DNA from: Flavobacterium praedii
GTDB lineage: Bacteria; Bacteroidota; Bacteroidia; Flavobacteriales; Flavobacteriaceae
Assembly (NCBI RefSeq): GCF_026810365.1
Contig: NZ_CP113948.1
Span: forward strand, 810,001 to 874,000
Length of the DNA: 64,000 nucleotides
Direction: 5' to 3'
The stretch's first letter is position 1, and each line of letters opens with the position of its first letter. This document shows positions 43,174 through 50,648 of this stretch, piece by piece. Both the position numbers and the translations under genes were made by a program. The notes beneath the pieces are model-generated. The model searched no databases. It saw nothing but the letters and a program-made list of their open reading frames with translations, and had not been told where the DNA came from.

Positions 43174-44127
43174 ATGCGTATGAAATACATCGAAGATATC
43201 TTAAAAAATGGATTTGAACAAACTACAATTATTCATGCCGACGATTATGAAGGTGCTGTTGTTTCTACTTTAATTCGGAAAAAGAATCCAAATCAATCAA
43301 AAAAAGCTGTTTTATGTATTCATGGATTTAATGATTATTTTTTTCAAACAATTATTGCTGAAAAATTCTTGGATGAAGATTATAATTTTTATGCTTTAGA
43401 TTTAAGGAAATATGGCAGGTCTATTCTGCCCAATCACAAACCCAATAACGTCAGAAATTTATCAGAATATTATGAAGATTTGGATTCCGCTTTAACAATC
43501 ATCAAAAATGAAGGTAATACAGAAATTGCTCTTTATGGCCATTCAACTGGAGGACTTATCATATCATTGTATGCGGCGGATCGAAATAGAATCGAGCTCT
43601 TTGATGTATTGATTTGTAACAGTCCTTTTTATGATTTTAACGTTCCTTGGATTCAAAAAAAGACTGTAATTCCGTTGCTTGCTTTTTTGGGTAGACTAAA
43701 TCCAAATATTGCTCTGCCTATTGGTTTTTCTAAGTTTTATGGCAAAAGTTTGCATAAAAATGATTTTGGAGAATGGGATTATAATTTAAAATGGAAACCT
43801 CACGCAGCTCCTTCTATTAATGCGGGTTGGGTAAATGCTATACATCAGGGGCATTCTAGTATTGCAAAAGGAATTTCTATTTATAAATCAATTTTGATAT
43901 TACACTCTTTAAAATCAGTTTATCCAAAAATATGGAGTGAAAAAATGTTTGAGGGAGATGCTATTCTGAATGTAAATGATATAGTAAAAAGAGCGAAATT
44001 AATTGAGTCACCTAATAAAGCTATTATTGAATTTGAGGGTGCTATACACGATTTAGTGTTGTCGAGAAAACCGATTCGAAATTTTGTATTTGCAGCTATT
44101 TCTGAATGGTTAGAGGCGCATTTGTAA
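43174..44127 (+). CDS. Alpha/beta hydrolase (lysophospholipase-like)
   Basis: A 317-residue cytoplasmic protein. The strand and oxyanion region CIHGFNDYFFQ is followed by the nucleophile elbow YGHSTGG; a late EGAIHDLVLSRKP contains the likely catalytic His. This is the serine-aminopeptidase/monoglyceride-lipase group. The start MRMKYIED is chosen at the first ATG; a second Met follows two codons later. It diverges from the PIG-L operon. Substrate not assigned. Confidence 0.88.
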   Translation: MRMKYIEDILKNGFEQTTIIHADDYEGAVVSTLIRKKNPNQSKKAVLCIHGFNDYFFQTIIAEKFLDEDYNFYALDLRKYGRSILPNHKPNNVRNLSEYYEDLDSALTIIKNEGNTEIALYGHSTGGLIISLYAADRNRIELFDVLICNSPFYDFNVPWIQKKTVIPLLAFLGRLNPNIALPIGFSKFYGKSLHKNDFGEWDYNLKWKPHAAPSINAGWVNAIHQGHSSIAKGISIYKSILILHSLKSVYPKIWSEKMFEGDAILNVNDIVKRAKLIESPNKAIIEFEGAIHDLVLSRKPIRNFVFAAISEWLEAHL

Positions 44128-44156
44128 ATATAATTTTATTGGCATACAGATTGAAG

Positions 44157-44197
44157 CAAAAAAGCTGCAACAGTTGTAAATGTTGCAGCTTTTTTTT
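44157..44197. terminator. Bidirectional terminator
   Basis: Perfect 14-bp arms AAAAAAGCTGCAAC and GTTGCAGCTTTTTT, with A and T runs outside, between two converging genes (the alpha/beta hydrolase and the LVIVD lipoprotein). Confidence 0.88.
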
Positions 44198-44261
44198 AAT
44201 CCAGATTATACTTTAGTGACCTACTATGTCTGGTTTTGATTCTATAAATAAATTCATAACA

Positions 44262-45884
44262 TTATAAATTGGTTCCGGTATATTTTCCAGTAATCGTAAC
44301 GCCAGAATTTTTAGTCACTTTGCCATAAACTGTAATTGAAGAATCATTTCCTAAGAATGAAATTTTAGCACCGCTATTCATTACGAGGTCACCCCAAATA
44401 ACAACAGAACCTTCAATTTGTAATTCACCATTAACAGTAAAACGAGTTGGATTTGCTTGTTGGTATTTACCTTGACTTAAGGTTCCGTACATTTTAAAAA
44501 TTCCACCCGAATTGATATTTACGTCATTTTGGATAGAAATGGCACCACAATGTGTAAAACTTGCATTGATATTAGCTTTATTAATAGCAGTAGATCCTGA
44601 ATATCCTACTGTTTGTCCAGAATTAATATTTAATTCCTGACCACCATTGTAAACTGGTAAGCCAGAACAATTAATAGAAGGTGTTGTAACCGGTTTTTCC
44701 ATTTTGATGATTTTTAATCCACCTTTACCGCTGGCAACATAAATATAATTACCACTTGTTTTAACATAATTAGAGGATCCGTTGATTCCTACGGTTCCTA
44801 TTAATGCTAATTGATCTGATGATTTGTATACATTAAGTCCATTTCCTCCATTGGCAACAAAAACATAATCGCCATTTACTGATACGGCATTTGTCACAAC
44901 ATCATCAGGTTCTGTAGTTGCGGTTGGAATTAATGCTATAGTTTGAATTTTTGTTCCCGAAGTCATATTATAAACTCCCAATCCTTGATAACCTTCGGAG
45001 ACAAAAAGTTTATCACCAATAAAATCTATGGTTCTTTTAGCACCTTGTACTTCATCTTTCCAAGTAGAAAATGATTTAACCAATTCTAAATTTAATGTAT
45101 TGTATATGTTAATCCCTTTTGTACCGCTTAAAGTGACTATTTTGTCATTGATAACTGCTACAGATCTTAGATCTTCAATAGCTTTACTGCCCAATATTTG
45201 TTTAGTAGTATTGTCAAATTTATATAAGCTTCCTGTGTCTCCCGAAACAGCAAAATAATTAGAGCTATTTGCTGTAACATCTGTAGCTGCGAAACTTGAA
45301 ATATCATTTGTACTATAGTTGTTTGTTAGCGCTCCACTCGATGTTAGTTCCATATACATTACAATAGCAGGTGATTGAATTGCAGTATTTTTATCAGAGT
45401 TGGTAGCGCCACCAATAACTAATTTACCATTTGTATAGACTAGGGAAGTAATATCGGTATCTGCAATTAAAGCTGACATAACTAATTTTGGTAGGTACGG
45501 ATCAGATACATCAATCATATCTATAGCTCCAGAATACTCATTTCCTTGCAATGTATATGCAACGTATGCGTAATTTCCATTCACGGCTACGTGATTTGCT
45601 TGTAGTGATCTGCCTTGACTGTCTTTTGGCGCATTGAATTCAGCAATTTGTGTTAAAGGAAATTGTTCCGATTCAGTGACCAAATTTTTTCTTGTTGATG
45701 GATTGATAATTGAGATAACTCCTGAGTTGGTTAAATCCAAACGTTGATTCAATTGCGTTTGATTGTTATTGATTACAATAGCATTTTTAACTGTATTTAT
45801 TTCTGAATTTAAATTTTCCTGATCTGTACAAGAAGTAGCAAAAGCTAGTGTAATGATTGATAATAAAAAAATACCTTTTTTCAT
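44262..45884 (-). CDS. LVIVD-repeat beta-propeller lipoprotein with beta-helix tail
   Basis: A 540-residue protein with a lipoprotein signal (LAFATSC, Cys20). Residues about 85-405 contain repeats built on NYAYVAYTLQGNEYSGAIDMI, VFVANGGNGLNVYK and YIYVASGKGGLKIIKME, the LVIVD propeller blades. From about residue 410 a second domain has short regular strands rich in Asn, Gly and Ser (INSGQTVGYSGSTAINKANI, then VNGELQIEGSVVIWGDLVMN), typical of a right-handed beta helix. Probably on the cell surface, role unknown. It stands alone. Confidence 0.85.
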   Translation of the reverse strand: MKKGIFLLSIITLAFATSCTDQENLNSEINTVKNAIVINNNQTQLNQRLDLTNSGVISIINPSTRKNLVTESEQFPLTQIAEFNAPKDSQGRSLQANHVAVNGNYAYVAYTLQGNEYSGAIDMIDVSDPYLPKLVMSALIADTDITSLVYTNGKLVIGGATNSDKNTAIQSPAIVMYMELTSSGALTNNYSTNDISSFAATDVTANSSNYFAVSGDTGSLYKFDNTTKQILGSKAIEDLRSVAVINDKIVTLSGTKGINIYNTLNLELVKSFSTWKDEVQGAKRTIDFIGDKLFVSEGYQGLGVYNMTSGTKIQTIALIPTATTEPDDVVTNAVSVNGDYVFVANGGNGLNVYKSSDQLALIGTVGINGSSNYVKTSGNYIYVASGKGGLKIIKMEKPVTTPSINCSGLPVYNGGQELNINSGQTVGYSGSTAINKANINASFTHCGAISIQNDVNINSGGIFKMYGTLSQGKYQQANPTRFTVNGELQIEGSVVIWGDLVMNSGAKISFLGNDSSITVYGKVTKNSGVTITGKYTGTNL

Positions 45885-46064
45885 GTTTATTAAAAATATA
45901 TTTATAGTTTGAAGTATTTAAAAAAATAACCCTAAAGTTTTTTATAAATACTTTGTTGTGATTTATTTTAGTCCATTTATCAATAACTATGCCATTATAA
46001 GGTTTTGTTTTATTTTTTTTTTTAAAACAATTATAATGGTGAAAAATATAATTTTTAAAACCAA

Positions 46065-46095
46065 AAAAGAGCGCTTTAGATTAGCGCTCTTTTGA
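46065..46095 (-). terminator. Terminator of the HN-rich secreted-protein gene
   Basis: AAAAGAGCGCT and AGCGCTCTTTT arms with a 7-base loop, 20 bases after the stop. Confidence 0.8.
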
Positions 46096-46114
46096 TTAAA
46101 ATTGGGAAATGAAT

Positions 46115-46639
46115 TTAATGTTTTTCTTTTCCTTCATGTTTACCGTGTTTTTCACGATTGTTTTCACGATTGTTTTCACGATTTTCGTAATTACGATTGT
46201 CATTATCATGATCTTGTTTATTACGGGCATTATATTCGCCTCTACATTTTTGAGGTTTTCCTTTATAACCCTTATAGTACTTCACTTTGTGGTTGTGAAA
46301 AAAGGTGTAAGGAGAACGGCCGTGGTAATCTGTCAATACTACTTTATACCCGTTGTATAAATCATAGTTTCTGCAATGACTTGGTAGATTTCTACTACGA
46401 ATCCATTTTCCATTTCCAAAATAAATGTATTGTGCCAATCGGATATCATAATAGATTTGTATGTCTGGCAAATAGTAATATTCTACCTCATCATAGCCTA
46501 CAGGACCCCAAACAGGAGGAGTGCCTATATTTACATTGACATTAGGTGTGCCAATGTTTACATTAACCGATACCTGTGCTTGCGTTGAACTTGCTGCAAG
46601 AAACAGTAATCCGATAATAAATAATTTAATTGTTTTCAT
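46115..46639 (-). CDS. Secreted His/Asn/Arg-rich protein of unknown function
   Basis: A 174-residue protein with a signal peptide ending SSTQAQV. Right after it, VNVNIGTPNVNVNIGTPPVW is a tandem pair. The middle (50-130) is aromatic, with PDIQIYYDIRLAQYIYFGNG and WIRSRNLPSHCRNYDLYNGY, a pattern common in small flavobacterial envelope proteins. The tail (130-174) is low-complexity, made of Asn, Arg, Glu, His and Lys repeats, and may bind metals. No function is known to me. Confidence 0.8.
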   Translation of the reverse strand: MKTIKLFIIGLLFLAASSTQAQVSVNVNIGTPNVNVNIGTPPVWGPVGYDEVEYYYLPDIQIYYDIRLAQYIYFGNGKWIRSRNLPSHCRNYDLYNGYKVVLTDYHGRSPYTFFHNHKVKYYKGYKGKPQKCRGEYNARNKQDHDNDNRNYENRENNRENNREKHGKHEGKEKH

Positions 46640-46696
46640 TGTATTTAAATTTAGATTTGGGGTTTATTTATAAATTAAGTTGATATTTAATGTTTT

Positions 46697-46820
46697 GCGT
46701 GAGTGATGGCAGTGGAGCTCTTTTTTTGATTCCGTTTTTGCGGAATCAAAAAAAAGCGGGAACGTACAGCACGACCCTTGGTCTCGTCTTTTTTGACGAG
46801 GCAAAGGGACACGCCCAAAT
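46697..46820 (+). ncRNA. Structured RNA candidate, copy 3 of 3 (Flavo-1-like)
   Basis: It opens GCGTGAGTGATGGCAG, contains AGCACGACCC and closes ACACGCCCAAAT. The ends pair GCGTG/CACGC. An inner stem (TTTTTTTGATTCCG with CGGAATCAAAAAAA) lies before the core and CCCTTGGTCTCGTC pairs with GACGAGGCAAAGGG after it. Same orientation as copies 1 and 2, and again just beyond the 3' end of a minus-strand gene (mscS). Confidence 0.6.
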
Positions 46821-46879
46821 TGATATTATGAATTGATGAAGATATTAAAAACCACAAATTTGTATTTTTCTTCATCTAA

Positions 46880-47413
46880 TTAATCGGTGAACTCTTCATT
46901 GTTGTGTAAAGGTTTCTTGATAACTGAAATTCCTTTTTGGAAAAATAAATTATTGGGATAAATTACGGTTTCACCAGTATTGGTTTTCATGGTTACGTGA
47001 AAGGCACCAATGTCTTCAATTTCGCCTTCTTCGGGGAAATCTTTATCGTGAATTAAGATGATGTCACCGATTTTAAAAGGAAATGAAAAATATAAAATAA
47101 TTCCAGAAGTAATATTACTTAAAATAGACCATTGAGCAAACATTGCCACTCCAATTACAGTGGCAACTGAGGAAAGTGTGATAAAAATGTCTTCGGCTTT
47201 CACCCCCCAAATTAATATCAGAGTGATTAGGGCTAAAATAGTGATAAGGATATTGATGTATTTGATGACTAAATTGGTTCTTCGCTCTATTATCTGACTG
47301 GTTTTGGCATATTTTTGCACAACTTTGTAAACAATTGTGCGAGCAATAAAAACAAACAGCAGCAAAACTCCTGTACTGATTTCCTCTTTTAGATAATAGT
47401 TAAAAAAATTCAT
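46880..47413 (-). CDS. MscS-family mechanosensitive channel
   Basis: A 177-residue protein from the Met at 47413 (MNFFNYYLKEEISTGVLLLF); a longer frame-only start at 47446 overlaps the maf gene. Three membrane segments (about 12-30, 47-68, 75-98) lead into the small beta domain: GIILYFSFPFKIGDIILIHD and IGAFHVTMKTNTGETVIYPN. The C-terminal alpha/beta domain of full MscS is cut short, as in many short Bacteroidota homologues. It is probably a pressure-relief channel. It is last in an operon behind UbiA-like and maf. Confidence 0.88.
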   Translation of the reverse strand: MNFFNYYLKEEISTGVLLLFVFIARTIVYKVVQKYAKTSQIIERRTNLVIKYINILITILALITLILIWGVKAEDIFITLSSVATVIGVAMFAQWSILSNITSGIILYFSFPFKIGDIILIHDKDFPEEGEIEDIGAFHVTMKTNTGETVIYPNNLFFQKGISVIKKPLHNNEEFTD

Positions 47414-47423
47414 TATGTGTTTT

Positions 47424-48005
47424 TTATAAATTGACCAAATAATCAAATACTTTATCTGTTGGCATTCCCATTACGTTGGCATATGATCCTTCAATTTTGG
47501 AAACGCCTATAAAGCCAATCCATTCCTGAATTCCATAGGCTCCTGCTTTGTCATAAGGCTTATAGTTTTCTAAATAATAAAGAATGGCATCATCAGTTAA
47601 CGCATTGAAAGTGACTTTTGTTGTTTCGAATAGTACATTAGTTGATGAATTAGTCTTGAAACATACCGATGTTATGACTTCGTGCGTGGCGTTTGATAAT
47701 GATTTTAAAATATCAAAAGCGTCTTGATGGTCTTTTGGTTTGCCTAAAGCCTTATTATTATGCCAAACAATTGTGTCACTTGTAATCAGAATTTCATTGG
47801 GCTGTAATTCGCCTTCAAAAGCACTGGCTTTCAATTGTGCAAGATAGTTTGTGATTTCCTCTGCTTTTAATTCTGTAGGAAATATCTCTTCTATTTCTTT
47901 TAAGCGAATTTCAAAATCCAAGTCTAAATCTTTAAAAAATTGTTGTCTTCTTGGAGATCCAGATGCTAATATGAGTTTGTAGTTTTTAAGTTTTTCTTTA
48001 AGCAT
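47424..48005 (-). CDS. maf: Maf-family nucleoside triphosphate pyrophosphatase
   Basis: A 193-residue protein from the Met at 48005 (MLKEKLKNYKLILASGSPRR); the longer frame from 48029 lies inside the UbiA gene. Motifs: SGSPRRQQFF, SDTIVWHNNKALGKP and AGAYGIQEWIG, with the conserved late VMGMPTDKV. It hydrolyses non-canonical nucleotides (dTTP/UTP- or m7GTP-type) to monophosphates. It overlaps the UbiA-like gene by 8 bases. Confidence 0.95.
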   Translation of the reverse strand: MLKEKLKNYKLILASGSPRRQQFFKDLDLDFEIRLKEIEEIFPTELKAEEITNYLAQLKASAFEGELQPNEILITSDTIVWHNNKALGKPKDHQDAFDILKSLSNATHEVITSVCFKTNSSTNVLFETTKVTFNALTDDAILYYLENYKPYDKAGAYGIQEWIGFIGVSKIEGSYANVMGMPTDKVFDYLVNL

Positions 48006-48924
48006 GGTGCAATATGTTATAGGTAACAATAGCTATAGAAAATAGCCCAAAAAAAATGATTATTTTTAAAACAGCGCTCAAATGATGAAAATCTTGGCTC
48101 TTTTTGGCATCAGCCATTTTTATTGCAAAATAAATTAATGGAGCAACTATAGTGATTAGTGCATAAGTGGTAGCTAAATATAAATCATATGCAAAAAAGT
48201 ATTTTTTGATGTAAAATAGCACCATTACCAATGGAATTAAACTCAAAACCATTACTAATTTTGTTGTTCTACTATTGCCCAAAATAATAGGTAAGGTTTT
48301 CATTCCTTGATTATAATCCCCATTTACATCTTCTAAATCTTTTACAATTTCTCTTATAAAATTTATAACAAAAGCAAATAGTGCATAGTCTAGAATAATG
48401 GAGAACAAATCGGCCAAAACGACTTGGTTTCCGGGGTTAATGATGGGTAAAAGATCAAATATTGGAATGATGAGTACGCTGATAGCCAACAATAGCGCCA
48501 CGACAAAATTCCCGATTAGAAACATTTGCTTAAGACTTGTTGCATAAAGATACAAAGTAGCCGAAATGATAATAAAAATGGATGCAAATCCGGGCTTCTC
48601 AATCACATTCGATAAATAAAAACCAGCACCAACTCCCAATATATTCAATGCAAAATAAATATTGTAGGCTAGCGTTTCTGTTATGCTTTTGCCTACAACA
48701 ACCTGACTAGGCTTGTTATCTGTATCAGTTGCCTGATCCATTATGTTGTTGATCACATATCCGCCAGCAGCAATAAGGACTGTTGCGAAAACTAATAAAC
48801 AGTATTGCCAATCTGTAAGGGCTAAAGGAATGCTTTGAAAATTTAAAAAACCATACCGAAATAGCAATTGCATCAAGGCAAGCATCAGTAGGTTTTGGTA
48901 ACGAATGAGTTTAAGGTACTTCAT
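47998..48924 (-). CDS. UbiA-family prenyltransferase (geranylgeranylglycerol-phosphate type)
   Basis: A 308-residue protein with about nine membrane spans. The two Asp-rich motifs are NNIMDQATDTDN and REIVKDLEDVNGDYNQG, which bind the prenyl diphosphate through Mg2+. In Flavobacteria this gene is usually annotated as a geranylgeranylglycerol-phosphate transferase, though the acceptor is unproven; menaquinone MenA is another UbiA enzyme to distinguish. It overlaps maf. Confidence 0.88.
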   Translation of the reverse strand: MKYLKLIRYQNLLMLALMQLLFRYGFLNFQSIPLALTDWQYCLLVFATVLIAAGGYVINNIMDQATDTDNKPSQVVVGKSITETLAYNIYFALNILGVGAGFYLSNVIEKPGFASIFIIISATLYLYATSLKQMFLIGNFVVALLLAISVLIIPIFDLLPIINPGNQVVLADLFSIILDYALFAFVINFIREIVKDLEDVNGDYNQGMKTLPIILGNSRTTKLVMVLSLIPLVMVLFYIKKYFFAYDLYLATTYALITIVAPLIYFAIKMADAKKSQDFHHLSAVLKIIIFFGLFSIAIVTYNILHHA

Positions 48925-49178
48925 GTTGAGTGTTGAGTGTTCCGTTTTTTAGTGTTCAAATTGTAGAATCTAGTATTTAATAATCAGTTGTGGGTTATCA
49001 GATTTTAGTGTTCAGTTTGTTAGTGTTCAGATTAAAAAAATCTAGTATTCAGTTTTTAGTTCTTAAACATACTGCATGTGGTATACATTTTTTGATTTCT
49101 GGATACTAACAAGCTGAACAATGCCCCATTAATTAAGTATTACAATTGATTACTAACAAACTGATTACTTATTACTAA

Positions 49179-49706
49179 TCAATCGTGTTTTCCATCAAAA
49201 TAAGTCATCCATTTTCCTTGTACTTTCATCACTTGCTCGATTACATCACGAGCAGCGCCTTTTCCACCATTTTTATGTGAAATATAATTTGAAATTGCTT
49301 TGATTTCTGGACTTGCATCCTGCGGACACGTTGGTAATCCTACTAATTTCATCACATGATAATCGGGAATGTCATCACCCATGTACAAAACGTGTTCTGG
49401 GTTTATGGAGTAAACGTCGGTATATTCTTTGAAGGTTTCTACTTTATCAGGAGTGCCCAAATGGATGTCGGTTATACCCAAATTTCGAAGTCTTACTCGA
49501 ACGCCTTCATTGCTTCCGCCTGAGATGATGCAAACATGGTAACCGCTTTCAACAGCTGCTTTCATGGCATAACCATCACGAATATTCATTGTTCTAAGAA
49601 TTTCTCCTTCGTTGGTAACAAAGACAGAACTGTCTGTAAGTACGCCATCTACGTCAAAGACAAACGTAGTAATATCATTCATTATTTCTTTATAGCTTTT
49701 TGCCAT
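49179..49706 (-). CDS. kdsC: KDO 8-phosphate phosphatase (KdsC-like HAD)
   Basis: A 175-residue protein without cap domain, the KdsC size. Motif I FVFDVDGVLTDSSVF, motif II IISGGSNEGV, motif III Lys in DKVETFKEY and motif IV MGDDIPDYHVMKLVG. It removes phosphate from KDO-8-phosphate for lipopolysaccharide synthesis. The start at 49706 overlaps the previous gene by 17 bases; the Met at residue 9 (MNDITTF) would avoid overlap. Confidence 0.9.
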   Translation of the reverse strand: MAKSYKEIMNDITTFVFDVDGVLTDSSVFVTNEGEILRTMNIRDGYAMKAAVESGYHVCIISGGSNEGVRVRLRNLGITDIHLGTPDKVETFKEYTDVYSINPEHVLYMGDDIPDYHVMKLVGLPTCPQDASPEIKAISNYISHKNGGKGAARDVIEQVMKVQGKWMTYFDGKHD

Positions 49707-50451
49707 GATTTTGTATAGATTGGGTTAATATTTTATAAATAGTAGATTGATTTTCATTGGATAAAAAAGATTCGTGCGCTTCAATTGTTGAAATATCATT
49801 GCGTTTGGCTGGGCCTGTTTGCGCTTCTTTGGGAGAAAGCGTCAAGAGTTTTTGGGCCGTTTCAAGAATTAAAGGCTTCAAAATATCGAACGGAACGTGG
49901 TTTTCTTGGCAAATATCATTACCCAATTGGTATAAATAATTGGTAAAGTTATTGACAAAAACTGCAGCTACATGCAATGCTTTGCGTTGGTGCGAGTCAA
50001 TTTTGTAAACACTTTGAGATATGGATTTGGCTACTTTTTCCAGGATTTCATAATCGCTTTCGTTTTGGGTTTCAAGACAAAATGGAATTGCATTAAAATC
50101 GATAGTTTTCCCTTTGGTGAAAGTTTGCAAAGGGTAAAAAACACCTTTTCTATTTTTGTTATCCAAAATTGTCAATGGAGCACTCCCCGAAGTGTGAACA
50201 ACTAAACGATTCTCGAAAGGCAATTGCGAAGAAACACTTGCAATGGCATCATCAGAAACAGCAATGATATATAAATCAGTTTCTATCAAAGCATTCCAGT
50301 CATTAGTGATTTTATTCGAATCAAGAAGTGAGGAAATTTGCTTTTGGGTTCTAGAAAAAACCTGCATGATTTCTACCGCTCCGCTTTTTGCGAAAGCATC
50401 AATAAGATGTTGTGCTACATTTCCTGAACCGATAATCGTTATTTTAATCAT
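49690..50451 (-). CDS. Rossmann-fold DUF2520 protein
   Basis: A 253-residue protein. The N-terminal NAD(P) fold begins MIKITIIGSGNVAQHLIDAF, with AVSDDAI at the second strand; the C-terminal helical DUF2520 domain includes VAAVFVNNFTNYLYQLG and GPAKRNDISTIEAH. The build resembles 6-phosphogluconate or ketopantoate dehydrogenases, so it is probably an NAD(P)-dependent reductase. The substrate is unknown. It overlaps kdsC and shares its operon. Confidence 0.88.
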   Translation of the reverse strand: MIKITIIGSGNVAQHLIDAFAKSGAVEIMQVFSRTQKQISSLLDSNKITNDWNALIETDLYIIAVSDDAIASVSSQLPFENRLVVHTSGSAPLTILDNKNRKGVFYPLQTFTKGKTIDFNAIPFCLETQNESDYEILEKVAKSISQSVYKIDSHQRKALHVAAVFVNNFTNYLYQLGNDICQENHVPFDILKPLILETAQKLLTLSPKEAQTGPAKRNDISTIEAHESFLSNENQSTIYKILTQSIQNHGKKL

Positions 50452-50608
50452 TTGGCAAAATTAACAAAAAAAAATGAAGAGATTAAAGGTATTTTTTATC
50501 GACTAAATAACATTAAAAGATATGATTTATTGTTTTTTATTTAAAAAATCATCCTTAAATTTTGATTAAATTAACAATTCTCTCCTTATACAAATGGATA
50601 ATTTTAAG

Positions 50609-50616
50609 TATTTTTG
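50609..50616 (+). promoter_or_regulatory. -7 box of the ccsBA gene
   Basis: TATTTTTG fits TAnnTTTG; the ATG follows 32 bases downstream. Confidence 0.55.
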
Positions 50617-50648
50617 CGACACATAAATAAAACTAAATTCAATTCCAA

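Noticed and set aside
46102-46539. 145-codon plus-strand frame opposite the His-rich secreted protein
   Set aside because: The minus-strand gene has a signal peptide, a ribosome site and a terminator. The plus frame reads through its low-complexity tail and is a shadow.
48925-49178. Possible gene or array in the GTGTTCAG-rich gap between kdsC and the UbiA-like gene
   Set aside because: Irregular short repeats of TTAGTGTTCAG type without a frame, constant spacing or pairing. I treat it as simple-sequence drift.
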